64,000 nt of DNA, from the NCBI RefSeq assembly GCF_000974485.1, contig NZ_BBOM01000005.1, forward strand, positions 478,098 to 542,097, written 5' to 3'. The notes under the pieces were generated by a model, which saw only the letters and a program-made list of their open reading frames with translations, ran no database searches and was not told the DNA's origin. This document shows, piece by piece, positions 8,164 to 16,527 of this stretch. Source of the DNA: Streptomyces sp. NBRC 109706. GTDB lineage: Bacteria; Actinomycetota; Actinomycetes; Streptomycetales; Streptomycetaceae. Both the position numbers and the translations under genes were made by a program. Within the stretch, counting starts at the first letter, position 1, and every line of letters starts with the position of its first letter.

Positions 8164-8314
8164 GCGGTCCGGCGGGCACCGGTCGCGTCGAACGCTCTGC
8201 CATGGGCGAATCTGCTCCCGGCCGATTGATGCCGGGATACCGGGGCGCGCGGCGGATGGTGGTGGGGAGGGCGCGGCTTCGGCGTCGCGCCGCTGCGAGG
8301 AGGAGGGAAAGGTG

Positions 8315-8938
8315 ATGGTCACACCGGTCACCGCCACCGAGGACGACACCCGGGCGACGCGGTTCGACGACGAGCTGACCGCGCGGCTGCTGACCCAGCG
8401 CATCGTGTTCCTGGGCACCCAGGTGGACGAGGTCTCGGCGAACCGGGTCTGCGCACAGTTGCTGCTGCTGTCCGCCGAGGACCCACGCGACGACATCAGG
8501 CTCTACATCAACAGCCCCGGCGGGTCGGTGACCGCCGGGCTCGCGATCTACGACACCATGCGGCTGATCCCCAACGACGTGACCACCCTGGCCATGGGAT
8601 TCGCCGCCAGCATGGGCCAGTTCCTGCTCACCACCGGCACCCCCGGCAAGCGGTACGCGCTGCCCAACGCGCGGATCATGATGCACCAGCCGTCCGCCGG
8701 CATCGGCGGCTCCACCTCGGACATCGCGATCCAGGCGGAGAACCTGGAGTTCACCAAGCGGGCCGTGGAACGGATCACCGCCGAGCACACCGGCCAGAGC
8801 GAGGAGACCATCGCCAGGGACGGCGACCGGGACCGCTGGTTCACGCCGGACCAGGCCAGGGAGTACGGGCTGATCGACCGGGTGGTCGTCTCCCTCGCCG
8901 ATCTCGCACCTACTTCCCCTCGCCGGACCGGCTTCTAG
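8315..8938 (+). CDS. clpP3: ATP-dependent Clp protease proteolytic subunit ClpP3
   Basis: Serine protease subunit of 207 residues that forms barrel-shaped Clp peptidase complexes in the cytoplasm and works with Clp ATPases. The triad is complete: Ser99 in [11 protein letters not shown], His124 in MMHQPSAG, and Asp in the RDGDRDRW stretch near residue 169. ATG 8315 is chosen because GAGGAGGG ends 7 bases before it; GTG 8312 is in frame directly upstream. clpP4 follows after 37 bases, the usual Streptomyces pair that is induced when ClpP1/ClpP2 fail. A PopR-like repressor gene lies downstream on the opposite strand. Confidence 0.93.
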   Translation: MVTPVTATEDDTRATRFDDELTARLLTQRIVFLGTQVDEVSANRVCAQLLLLSAEDPRDDIRLYINSPGGSVTAGLAIYDTMRLIPNDVTTLAMGFAASMGQFLLTTGTPGKRYALPNARIMMHQPSAGIGGSTSDIAIQAENLEFTKRAVERITAEHTGQSEETIARDGDRDRWFTPDQAREYGLIDRVVVSLADLAPTSPRRTGF

Positions 8939-8975
8939 GGCGCCCGGAACTCTCAGGAACAGGACGGTTCTCACC

Positions 8976-9569
8976 ATGAGCCAGTACACGATTCCCACCG
9001 TGGTCGAGCGCACGTCGAGCGGCGAGCGCGCCTACGACGTCTACAGCCGGCTGCTCTCCGACCGGGTGATCTTCCTGGGCACCGAGATCGACGACGGCGT
9101 GGCGAACGTCGTGATCGCCCAACTGCTGCATCTGGAGTCCGCCGACCCGGAGCAGGAGATCTCCATCTACATCAACTCCCCCGGCGGCTCGCCCACTTCG
9201 CTGATGGCGATCTACGACACCATGTCGTTCGTCAAGGCGCCGATCTCCACGTTCTGCGTGGGGCAGGCGGCGTCCACCGCCGCCGTGCTGCTGGCAGCCG
9301 GGGACCGGGGCCGCCGGGCGGTACTCGGCCACGCGCGGGTGCTGATCGGCCAGCCGGTGAGCGGCGGACACCGGGGCACCGTCTCCGACCTCAGTATCCA
9401 GGCGAAGGAGATGCTGCGCATCCGCGCCCAGGTGGAGGAGGTGCTCTCCGAGCACACCGGGCACGAAGTGGCCGCGCTACGGGCGGAGATGGACCGCGAC
9501 CGGGTCTTCACCGCACGGGAGGCCGTCGAGTTCGGCCTCGCGGACCAGGTCGTCACCCGCCGCGCGTGA
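8976..9569 (+). CDS. clpP4: ClpP4-like subunit lacking the catalytic histidine
   Basis: 197 residues, second gene of the clpP3 operon. The ClpP fold signatures are clear: YINSPGGSP, nucleophile Ser100 in [11 protein letters not shown], and [10 protein letters not shown]. The catalytic His, present as MMHQPS in the ClpP3 next door, is replaced: codons 9352-9357 read ATC GGC, giving [10 protein letters not shown] (Gly125). The triad Asp position aligns with Glu171. The subunit is therefore probably proteolytically dead and structural, or an activator of a mixed ClpP3/ClpP4 barrel, comparable to ClpR-type subunits in other lineages. The 17-bp hairpin at 9611-9648 ends the operon. Confidence 0.88.
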   Translation: MSQYTIPTVVERTSSGERAYDVYSRLLSDRVIFLGTEIDDGVANVVIAQLLHLESADPEQEISIYINSPGGSPTSLMAIYDTMSFVKAPISTFCVGQAASTAAVLLAAGDRGRRAVLGHARVLIGQPVSGGHRGTVSDLSIQAKEMLRIRAQVEEVLSEHTGHEVAALRAEMDRDRVFTAREAVEFGLADQVVTRRA

Positions 9570-9610
9570 CGGCTGCCGCCGTGGCAGCGGCGGCGCCAGG
9601 CGCGGCGCGG

Positions 9611-9648
9611 CTCCCCTGCTGGCCGCGCTCTCGCGGCCAGCAGGGGAG
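9611..9648 (+). terminator. terminator of the clpP3-clpP4 operon
   Basis: Perfect 17-bp stem (9611-9627 and 9632-9648, arm sequence CTCCCCTGCTGGCCGCG) with a four-base loop CTCT, starting 42 bases after the clpP4 stop. It is among the strongest hairpins in the window. Confidence 0.85.
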
Positions 9649-9834
9649 GCCGCGTCGGGGGCGGGTGCGGGAGGGCGGGGGCGGCTGTGCGGGAACGTTC
9701 AATGGCCAGCGGGAGGTGGGGGGTTGGGGCGTACCGGGGGCCGGGGGTACGGGCCCGGTGGGCCCGGTAGGGGTGGTGGCATCACGGGCCCCCGACGAGG
9801 GCGTGTGGCGGGACAGGACACCATCCCTTGGCCG

Positions 9835-10375
9835 GAGGCACCGGCCCGGAACGAACGACCAGGCAGCCGAACCCCAATGAAGGCCCCGGGCCGCAGGCAC
9901 GGGACCGGGGGCGAACGACCAGGCAGCCGGGCGTGAGGGGACAGGGCCGGAATCCCTAGTGCGGGGGGGGGTAGAGGCCCCCCAAGCGGACCGCCAGACC
10001 GCCGCATTTGGGTGAGGCCCCTGGGCCGCAGGCACGGCCCGAGAGCGAACGGCCAGGCCACCGACCCCTGGTGGGGCCGTGCGGCGGAGCGGGGCCACGA
10101 TCGCTCAGCCGAAGGAACCGGCCCGGAGCGGACCCCGCCAGACCGCCCAACTCCGGTGAGGCCCCTGGGCCGCAGGCACCGGCCCGGGACGAACCGCCAG
10201 GCCGCCCAACCCCGGTGAGGCCCCGGGCCGCAAGCGCGGGCCCAGGGGCGAACGGCCAGGCCGCCCAACCCCGGTGAGGCCCCTGGGCCGCAAGCGCGGG
10301 CCCAGGGGCGAACCGCCAGGCCGCCCAACCCCGATGAAGCCGCTGGGTCGTGGGCACCGGTCCGGGGTGTGGGGC
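9835..10375. repeat. imperfect tandem repeat block, unit 59-60 bp
   Basis: Between clpP4 and popR. The clearest units start at 10155, 10214, 10273 and 10333, each opening with GGTGAGGCCCC and containing GGGCCGCA, GGGCCCAGGGGCGAAC or close variants, and GCCAGGCCGCCCAACCCC. Degenerate units are recognisable from 9835 and at 10011. The units are highly similar but not identical, with no spacer structure, so this is not a CRISPR array. Long frames on both strands here arise from the periodicity. Confidence 0.75.
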
Positions 10376-10432
10376 CAGGCCCGCCCGGGGTTGGTGCTCG
10401 GGGCGGAGGTGTTCGCGTCTGCGGCGGGGGGA

Positions 10433-10939
10433 TCAGGCTGCCAGCAGCATCGTGTCGGCGGTGTCGCCCGGCCGCTGGGGGCGGGGGGTGCGGTGGGTGA
10501 GGAGGGACGTGGCGCGGCCGTCCGTCGGCTGTTCGGGGGCGGGGGCGGGGGCGGCGGGGGCCGGGGCGGTGGCGGGGTGGGCGTCGGTCAGCTGGGCCTG
10601 GGTCAGGGCCAGCAGCTCCGCGAGGCCCAGGCCCAGCGCCTGCGCCGCCGCGGCCAGCACCTCGGAGGACGCCTCCTTGCGGCCGCGTTCCACCTCGGAG
10701 AGGTACGGCATGGAGATCCGCGCCCGCTCGGCTACCTCCTTGAGCGTGCGGCCGCGTGCCAGCCGTTCGCGGCGGAGGGCGGCGCCCACCACATGCCGCA
10801 AGAGCGGTTCCCTGACGGTCACCGGCGCGGGGGCCGGCTCGGGCGCGGCGCCGGGGGCCGGGACCGGCCGCAGGAAGCCGCCCCCGGTGCGGCCTTGGGC
10901 ACGGGCAGGGACACGGTTCGGGGCATGGCTGCTGCTCAC
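10433..10939 (-). CDS. popR: PopR-like XRE regulator of clpP3-clpP4
   Basis: 168 residues from GTG 10939 (start uncertain; another GTG lies near residue 37 just before the conserved part). A helix-turn-helix spans about residues 45-100, with LRRERLARGRTLKEVAERA and PYLSEVERGRKEASSEVL, the signature shared by Streptomyces ClgR and PopR. The protein ends in LLAA. In S. lividans the terminal two alanines make PopR a ClpP1/ClpP2 substrate, so the repressor persists only when the main protease fails and clpP3-clpP4 is then derepressed. Position beside clpP3-clpP4 and the Ala-Ala tail favour PopR over ClgR. Confidence 0.8.
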   Translation of the reverse strand: MSSSHAPNRVPARAQGRTGGGFLRPVPAPGAAPEPAPAPVTVREPLLRHVVGAALRRERLARGRTLKEVAERARISMPYLSEVERGRKEASSEVLAAAAQALGLGLAELLALTQAQLTDAHPATAPAPAAPAPAPEQPTDGRATSLLTHRTPRPQRPGDTADTMLLAA

Positions 10940-11091
10940 CCCTTCAGGGTAGAAGCGGACCGCTCCGACGTAACGGGGCAGACGTTCCGCCCCCCGCGAA
11001 ATCGCCGCCCGATCGCCCCACGCGAGAAAACGCCCGCGAAATCGCCCGTTCCGCCGGGCGGTCGGGGCCGCCCGGCGGAACGACGGTTCGG

Positions 11092-11763
11092 TCAGCCGAA
11101 GTTCACATCGCTGCAGATGTAGTACGACTGGTCCGAGTGCGACGCCTGCCAGATCGTGTACACGATGTGGTGGCCGCTGCGGCCCGGGGCCGAGACGTCC
11201 ACGGTCATGTGGTCGCTGGGCGCGATGCGGCCCGTCTCGGCCAGCAACTCCAGGTCGTCCCAGCCGAGTTGGTCCGTCAGGGGGTTGAAGCCCTGCTCGG
11301 TGACATAGACCAGCATGTAGTCGGCGCCGTGGAGGGCCTGGTCCCAGAGGTCGACGGTGAAGTTCGCGTTGACATCGGTCGTCTGCCACGGTCCCGGGGT
11401 GTCCATCGCGGCGTACCGTCCGTCGCCGGTGAGGCCGGCGCTGCACAGTTGGCCGTCGGGGATGGCGCCCTGGTGGTCGCCGGCGACGCCCTCGCGGTAG
11501 AGGCCGTTCCAGTTCCACATGGCGTTGGTGTCGTACTGCCACGCCTCCCAGCACATGGGGTCTTCCTGCTCCATGGCGGGGTTCTGGAAGTCGTGACCCC
11601 AGCGCTCCCAACAGCCGTAGTTGCGGGACGACGGGTCGATGACCGAGCCGTGTGCGGACGCGGTGTTGGCGCCGGGCACCAGCACCACCAACAGTGCGAC
11701 GGCCAGCAGCGCGACGGCGCGCGGCGACCAGCGGCCCGGTCGCACCTTTTCCTGTGCGGACAT
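11092..11763 (-). CDS. secreted AA10 lytic polysaccharide monooxygenase
   Basis: Copper enzyme that oxidatively cleaves crystalline chitin or cellulose outside the cell. 223 residues from ATG 11763, preceded by GGAGAAC. A signal peptide has a hydrophobic core at about residues 15-31 and ends ASA, leaving His38 of HGSVIDPSSRNYG as the mature N-terminus needed for the copper histidine brace. The second brace His is probably in LHGADYM. CWERWG, CWEAWQ and WNWNGLYREG place it with the single-domain AA10 enzymes that have chitin- and cellulose-active members. No carbohydrate-binding module is attached. A CebR-like box lies upstream at 11804-11817. Confidence 0.92.
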   Translation of the reverse strand: MSAQEKVRPGRWSPRAVALLAVALLVVLVPGANTASAHGSVIDPSSRNYGCWERWGHDFQNPAMEQEDPMCWEAWQYDTNAMWNWNGLYREGVAGDHQGAIPDGQLCSAGLTGDGRYAAMDTPGPWQTTDVNANFTVDLWDQALHGADYMLVYVTEQGFNPLTDQLGWDDLELLAETGRIAPSDHMTVDVSAPGRSGHHIVYTIWQASHSDQSYYICSDVNFG

Positions 11764-11803
11764 GCTGCGTTCTCCACTTCCGGTTATGGGGGTATCGGAA
11801 TGA

Positions 11804-11817
11804 GGAAAGCGCTCCCA
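11804..11817. promoter_or_regulatory. CebR-like operator upstream of the LPMO gene
   Basis: GGAAAGCGCTCCCA, 40 bases upstream of the LPMO start. It matches the 14-bp CebR consensus TGGGAGCGCTCCCA at 11 of 14 positions, with one half-site (GCGCTCCCA) perfect. CebR represses cellulose and cello-oligosaccharide genes in Streptomyces. Related LacI-family sites are similar, so the regulator is inferred. Confidence 0.5.
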
Positions 11818-11945
11818 TTGGTTCACCGTGGCGTTACCCGGGGACATCAACGCGAAACCGGGGGCCAGGAGTTCGACACGTTCGCGAACAACTTCGACGG
11901 CCGGTAAACGATTTCCGCGTCGGGATGCCTAACCGGCCGTCCAAT

Positions 11946-13541
11946 TCAGGCCCGTTGGGCGCCGGGGCGGCCCGGGTCGACATGGAAGGTGGCGACGGTG
12001 GTCAGCCCCGAGCCCGGGGTGGTGACGAAGGGGGTGACGCGGTAGTCGGCGGTGAGGGCCTCGGGGGTGAGGTGGACGACGGTGTAGCCGCGCTGGGAGC
12101 TGTGCCAGCGGAGGTGGGGGTTGGCGCCGGGGGCCATCCAGGCCGCGCCGACCTCGTCCGTCGGGGAGCCGTCCTTGCCGGAGGTGAGGGAGCTGCCGGC
12201 GAACTCGGTGGCGACCACCGGGGCGTGTTCGTCCGCGAAGTCCAGGGTGAGGTCGGCGACCACGGCGCGGTGGATGTCGCCGGTGATCACCACGGGGTTG
12301 TTGGCGCCGCGTTCCCAGAGGCCGGTGAGGAGCCGGTCGCGGGCCGCCGTGTAGCCGTCCCACATGTCCAGGCCCGAGCTGTGGACCAGGGGGTCGGGGT
12401 CCTGGTCGACCTGGGCGATCAGGGTCTGGTTGGCCAACACGTTCCAGGTGGCGTTCGACCGTCCGGCGCCGTCCAGCAGCCAACTCTCCTGTTCCGCGCC
12501 GAGGATGGTGCGCTCGGGGGCGGAACGTTCCACGTCGCAGCCGGGTTTGGTGCCGTCGCCGCAGACCTGGTCGTCGCGGTGCGAGCGGGTGTCGAGTACG
12601 TGCAGGTCGAGGAGTTGGCCGAAGCCGAGTCGGCGGAACATCCGGGCGTCCGCGCCGTTGGGGCGTTGGGGCAGCCGCAGCGGGAGGTGTTCGTAGTAGG
12701 TCTGGAAGGCGGCGGCCTTGCGGGCGCGCCAGGCTTCCGGGTCCTGGTCGGGGAGGCCGTCGGTGTCCAACTGGGCGAAGTCTCCTGCCCAGTTGTTCTC
12801 CACCTCGTGGTCGTCCCAGGTCAGCACCCAGGGGAACGCCTGGTGGGCGGCCTGGAGATCGGCGTCGAGTCGGGTCAGGGCGTGGCGGTTGCGGTAGTCG
12901 ACCAGGCTGTGGGTCTCGCGTTGGAACGAGGCGTCCAGGGCGACGTTGCGCACGCCGCCGGTCTCGCCGACGCCGTACTCGTAGAGGTAGTCGCCGAGGT
13001 GGACCACCAGGTCCAGGTCCTCGCCGGCCATATGGCGGTAGCCGGTGTAGAAGCCCTCGTACCAGCACTGGCAGGAGGCGAAGGCGAAGGTGAGGGCGTT
13101 GGTGCTGGTGGGTGCGGTGCGGGTGCGGCCGACCGGGCTGAGGTCGCGGCCGGCGCGGAAACGGTAGAAGTAGTCGCGGCCGGGGGCGAGGCCGCTGACC
13201 TCGGTGTGGACGGAGTGCGCCAGTTCGGGGGTGGCGCGGGTGCTGCCCCGTTTCACCCCGGTGGTGAAGCGCTCGTTCTCGGCGATCTCCCACTGGACGT
13301 CCACCACCCGCTCGGGCATCCCACCGCGTCCGTCCAGGGCCAGTGGGTCGGGGGCGAGCCTGGTCCAGAGAACGACGCCGTCGGGCACCGGGTCGCCGGA
13401 GGCGACGCCGAAGGCGAACGGGTCGCCGGCGAACCGGGGCGCGGCCCAGGCCCTGCCGGTGCTGAAACCGGCGGCGTGCAGGGCGATTCCGGAGAGGGAG
13501 GCACCGGCCAGGCCGAGCAGGCGGCGTCGCGTGAGATCCAT
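11946..13541 (-). CDS. phoD: Tat-exported PhoD-family alkaline phosphatase/phosphodiesterase
   Basis: 531 residues. The N-terminus MDLTRRRLLGLAGASLSG is a twin-arginine signal, so the enzyme is folded before export. An Ig-like N-terminal domain with the typical FGVASGDPVPDGVVLWTRL opening is followed by the metallophosphoesterase core: VVHLGDYLYEYG, TWDDHEVENNWAG and VVITGDIHRAVVAD supply ligands for the Ca/Fe centre. It hydrolyses phosphomonoesters or diesters to release phosphate outside the cell. The family is usually under PhoP control in Streptomyces, but I could not identify a convincing PHO box upstream. Length is normal for the family. Confidence 0.92.
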   Translation of the reverse strand: MDLTRRRLLGLAGASLSGIALHAAGFSTGRAWAAPRFAGDPFAFGVASGDPVPDGVVLWTRLAPDPLALDGRGGMPERVVDVQWEIAENERFTTGVKRGSTRATPELAHSVHTEVSGLAPGRDYFYRFRAGRDLSPVGRTRTAPTSTNALTFAFASCQCWYEGFYTGYRHMAGEDLDLVVHLGDYLYEYGVGETGGVRNVALDASFQRETHSLVDYRNRHALTRLDADLQAAHQAFPWVLTWDDHEVENNWAGDFAQLDTDGLPDQDPEAWRARKAAAFQTYYEHLPLRLPQRPNGADARMFRRLGFGQLLDLHVLDTRSHRDDQVCGDGTKPGCDVERSAPERTILGAEQESWLLDGAGRSNATWNVLANQTLIAQVDQDPDPLVHSSGLDMWDGYTAARDRLLTGLWERGANNPVVITGDIHRAVVADLTLDFADEHAPVVATEFAGSSLTSGKDGSPTDEVGAAWMAPGANPHLRWHSSQRGYTVVHLTPEALTADYRVTPFVTTPGSGLTTVATFHVDPGRPGAQRA

Positions 13542-13847
13542 CGAGAGAGAGGCCCGTCTGTGCAGAGATGCTGACGAGGCGCCACCTTCCAGGCCGGCGG
13601 CCGGATTTCGGCGGAGGCTCGCCTGACACTCACCGCCCCGGCGGGATAACGCGCGGTGACGTGGGCGCGGCGCCGCCGACGGGATCGACCCTCGGTGAAG
13701 CCTTGGCCGGGGCTCCGCGGCCCGGGGGGTCGACGACGGGCTGGGGCAACTTCGAGGTGGCGTTGGAGAATCCGCCGCCGGTGCCGGAGCGGACGCCCGG
13801 CGGCGGGGGGCGAGGAGGGCGTCCGCGCGTTCCGCACCTCCCCGGGG
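13542..13847. other. intergenic stretch upstream of phoD and downstream of the catabolic operon
   Basis: 306 bases between the phoD start and the last gene of the minus-strand operon. It must contain the phoD promoter, but I found no pair of GTTCACC-type direct repeats, no strong hairpin and no supported reading frame. Confidence 0.35.
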
Positions 13848-14804
13848 TCAGGCGACCCGGCAGCGCAGTGGTTCGCCGGCCAGGGCGCGGGCGGCCTCCT
13901 CGGCGGCCAGCCGCTGCAGGGCGTCCAGCGACTCCGTGGAGTAGAAGGCGGCGTGCGGGGTGAGCAGCGCCTGGGGCAGGGCGCGCAGCGGGGAGTCGGG
14001 CGGCAGCGGTTCGGGGTCGTGGACGTCGAGGGCGGCGCCGGCGAGCCGTCCGGTGCGCAGCGCCTCGGCGAGCGCGTCCTGGTCGACCAGGGTGCCGCGT
14101 GAGGTGTTGACCAGCACGGCGCCCGGGCGCATCAGCGCCAGATTGGTGGGGCCGATCAGCCGGTGGGTGGCGGGGGTGGCGGGGGCGTGCAGCGAGACGG
14201 CGTGCGAGCGGGCCAACAGCTCGGGCAGCGCGACGAGTTCGATGCCGTGGCCGGCCAGCGTCGCGCCGTCGGCGTAGGGGTCGCTGGCCAGGACGCGGCA
14301 GCCGAAGGGCCGTAGCCGTTCGCGCACGGCGATCCCGATCTGGCCGGTGCCGACCAGCCCCACCGTGGTGGCGGCGAGGCTGGGCAGCGGGCCGACGTCG
14401 GCGGGCGCGGCCCAGCCGTCCGCGCGGATGGCGCGGTCGTAGGCGGGCAGCCGGCGGAGCAGGGTGAGCAGGCAGGCGACGGCGTGGTCGGCGACGGTCT
14501 CGGTGCCGTAGTCGGGGACGTTGGCGACCCGGACGCCCAGCTCGCGGGCGGCGTCGAGGTCCACGTTGTCGTAGCCGATGCCATAGCGGATCACGGTGGC
14601 GCCGGGCGCGAGGGCGGCGAGCGCGGGGCGGGTCATCGGGGCGAAGTTGACGAACGCGACATCGGCGCCCCTGACCGCCTCGACGGTGTCCGGCTCGTCG
14701 GCGCAGTGGTGTTCGGCGAACGCGGCGGCGAACCGTTCGGCGGTGGCCCGTTCGTGGTGGACCTGGCCGAACGCCTGGTCGGTGACGACGACTCGGGGCG
14801 TCAT
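13848..14804 (-). CDS. D-isomer-specific 2-hydroxyacid dehydrogenase (CtBP-like)
   Basis: 318 residues from ATG 14804, which overlaps the upstream stop by ATGA. An NAD-binding Rossmann motif (GLVGTGQIG) lies near residue 147. Catalytic residues are the Arg in VLVNTSRGTLVDQDAL, the Glu in DVHDPEPLP and the His in LLTPHAAFYS; YGIGYDNVDLDAA binds substrate. The enzyme interconverts a 2-oxo acid and a D-2-hydroxy acid. It is the last gene of the eleven-gene operon, so it probably reduces or oxidises an intermediate made by the FAH-family enzyme upstream. The exact substrate cannot be read from sequence. Confidence 0.9.
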   Translation of the reverse strand: MTPRVVVTDQAFGQVHHERATAERFAAAFAEHHCADEPDTVEAVRGADVAFVNFAPMTRPALAALAPGATVIRYGIGYDNVDLDAARELGVRVANVPDYGTETVADHAVACLLTLLRRLPAYDRAIRADGWAAPADVGPLPSLAATTVGLVGTGQIGIAVRERLRPFGCRVLASDPYADGATLAGHGIELVALPELLARSHAVSLHAPATPATHRLIGPTNLALMRPGAVLVNTSRGTLVDQDALAEALRTGRLAGAALDVHDPEPLPPDSPLRALPQALLTPHAAFYSTESLDALQRLAAEEAARALAGEPLRCRVA

Positions 14805-15997
14805 CGGAGCAGGCCCCGTTCGGCGAGGTTGGCCATCAGGGCGCGGATGCCGAAGGTCCAGGGTGGGGCGTCCTCGGCGTGCGCGACGACGTTGGCGAGG
14901 GTGCCGAGGCGTGGCGTGGATATCCGCACGAGGTCGCCGAGGTGATGGGTGAAGCCCTCGCCCGGGGTGTCGCGGTCCTGGGTGGGGGCGAACATGGTGC
15001 CGGTGAAGAGCAGCACGCCGTCGGGGTACTGGTGGAGTCGGCCCATGGTCTGGCGGACCAGGTCCAGCGGGTCGCGGCTGATCTCGGCGAGGGAGCTGAC
15101 GGCTTCGAGGTGGAAGCCGTCGGGGCCGGTGATATCGAGCGTGATGTCGAGCCCGCGGGCGTCGTCGAGGGTGAAGGCGTCGTCGAAGAGGCGCAGGAAC
15201 GGGCCGATGGCGCAGGAGGCGTTGTTGTCCTTGGCCTTGCCGAGGAGCAGCGCGCTGCGGCCCTCGACATCGCGGAGGTTGACGTCGTTGCCGAGGGTGG
15301 CGCCGACGGTCTCGCCCCGGGAGTTGACGGCGAGGACGAGTTCGGGCTCGGGGTTGTTCCAGACGGACCGGCTCCAGATGCCTATCTCGGCGCCGAGTCC
15401 GACGGCGGAGAGCACGGGGGCCTTGGTGAAGACCTCGGCGTCGGGGCCGATGCCGACCTCCAGGTACTGCGACCACAGGCCCTCGACGGTCAGCACCTCC
15501 TTGACGCGGGCGGCCTCGGCCGATCCCGGCACCAGATCGTCCAGTTGGCCGCCGAGCGCGTCCAGGACGCGGGCCCGGACGGCGGCGGCGCCGGCCCGGT
15601 CGCCGCCGGCGCGTTCCTCGATCACCCGCTCGACCATGCTGCGGACGAAGGTGACGCCGCACGCCTTGAGCACCTGGAGATCGCCGGGGGCCAGCAGGTG
15701 GGGGCGGTCGCGGTGGCCGGCGAGGGTGGCGTCCAGCACCTCGGCGAGGTCGAAGTCCCGTTCCGCCGGGGCGTGTCGGGCCAGCTCCACGGCGTCGGGA
15801 CGGTCCAGCAGTTCGGCGACGGTGGGGGTGCCCGGGGTGAGGTCGGCGAGCCGGTCGCCGCGGAGTGCGACCACGCAGGGGCCGCCGACGGCCGGATCGT
15901 ACAGCCGGGCGATCAGGGTGGCGCGCGCCGCGTCCTCGGGCAGCACGCGGGGCGCCAGTGCGGTCGGATCGGGCACGGTGATGTCGGATGTGGTCAC
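14801..15997 (-). CDS. fumarylacetoacetate hydrolase-family enzyme, XylX-like
   Basis: 398 residues from ATG 15997. The C-terminal FAH domain has EVFTKAPVLSAVG, WNNPEPELVLAV, GNDVNLRDVEGRSALLLGKA and NNASCAIGP, with GEGFTHHLGD near the end. Length and these strings match the long FAH subgroup containing XylX-type 2-keto-3-deoxy-pentonate dehydratases, which turn a 2-keto-3-deoxy sugar acid into alpha-ketoglutarate semialdehyde, rather than the short acylpyruvases. Metal ligands are the acidic residues of the EPELVL region. Seventeen bases separate it from the hexapeptide protein gene upstream. The subgroup call is from memory; a hydrolase role on another beta-dicarbonyl acid is possible. Confidence 0.8.
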   Translation of the reverse strand: MTTSDITVPDPTALAPRVLPEDAARATLIARLYDPAVGGPCVVALRGDRLADLTPGTPTVAELLDRPDAVELARHAPAERDFDLAEVLDATLAGHRDRPHLLAPGDLQVLKACGVTFVRSMVERVIEERAGGDRAGAAAVRARVLDALGGQLDDLVPGSAEAARVKEVLTVEGLWSQYLEVGIGPDAEVFTKAPVLSAVGLGAEIGIWSRSVWNNPEPELVLAVNSRGETVGATLGNDVNLRDVEGRSALLLGKAKDNNASCAIGPFLRLFDDAFTLDDARGLDITLDITGPDGFHLEAVSSLAEISRDPLDLVRQTMGRLHQYPDGVLLFTGTMFAPTQDRDTPGEGFTHHLGDLVRISTPRLGTLANVVAHAEDAPPWTFGIRALMANLAERGLLR

Positions 15998-16014
15998 GGG
16001 GTGGGGTCTCCTCC

Positions 16015-16527
16015 TCAGTCCTGTCCCGCGTACCGGCGGGCCAGTTCGCGGTAGTGCGCGGCGTTCAGGCGGATGCCGTCGGCCTCCTCGGCGGTCAGCT
16101 CGCGGCGTACCTTTCCCGGCACGCCGGCGACCAGGGATCCGGGCGGCACCTCGGTGCCCTCCAGCAGCACGGTGCCGGCGGCGATCAGCGAACCGGCGCC
16201 CACCCGGCTGCCGTTGAGCAGCACGGCGCCCATGCCGATCAGCGAGTCGTCACCGATCCGGCAGCCGTGCAGCACGGCGCGGTGGCCGACCGAGACGCCG
16301 GCGCCGACGTGGGTGGGGAAGCCGGGGTCGGCGTGCAGGACGCAGCCGTCCTGGATGTTGCTGCCGGCGCCGATCCTGATGGCCTCGGCGTCCGCGCGGA
16401 CCACGGCGGTGAACCAGACGCCGGCCTCATCGGCGACGACGGCGTCGCCGATGACGGTGGCGTCGGGCGCCAGCCAGGCGCTGTCGGCGATCTCGGGGAT
16501 GTGTCCGTTGAACTCGATCAGTCTCAT
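16015..16527 (-). CDS. hexapeptide-repeat gamma-carbonic-anhydrase-like protein (CaiE-type)
   Basis: 170 residues from ATG 16527, overlapping the amidohydrolase stop by ATGA. Left-handed beta-helix repeats are evident (PDATVIGDAV, RIGAGSNIQDGCVLHAD, VGAGVSVGHRAVLHGCRIGDDSLIGMGAVL). The zinc histidines of gamma-carbonic anhydrases are plausibly those in LHAD, VGHRA and LHGC. Such proteins accompany CoA-dependent catabolism; E. coli CaiE sits with CaiB and CaiD, and here too a CaiB-like transferase and a CaiD-like hydratase are in the same operon. Whether it is an enzyme or an assembly or activation factor is unknown. Confidence 0.85.
   Translation of the reverse strand: MRLIEFNGHIPEIADSAWLAPDATVIGDAVVADEAGVWFTAVVRADAEAIRIGAGSNIQDGCVLHADPGFPTHVGAGVSVGHRAVLHGCRIGDDSLIGMGAVLLNGSRVGAGSLIAAGTVLLEGTEVPPGSLVAGVPGKVRRELTAEEADGIRLNAAHYRELARRYAGQD

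Noticed and set aside
8164..8314. PopR/ClgR box upstream of clpP3
   Set aside because: GAACGC and GGGCGAA elements are present near 8190-8210, but I could not fit them to a consensus I trust.
10155..10370. CRISPR-like array
   Set aside because: Units are similar along their whole length, with no conserved-repeat and unique-spacer alternation and no cas genes nearby.
11652..13574. 640-codon plus-strand open frame
   Set aside because: Mirror of the phoD gene; no ribosome site and shadow composition.
13542..13847. PHO box upstream of phoD
   Set aside because: No pair of GTTCACC-like 11-bp direct repeats at suitable spacing was visible, although phosphate control is expected from the family.
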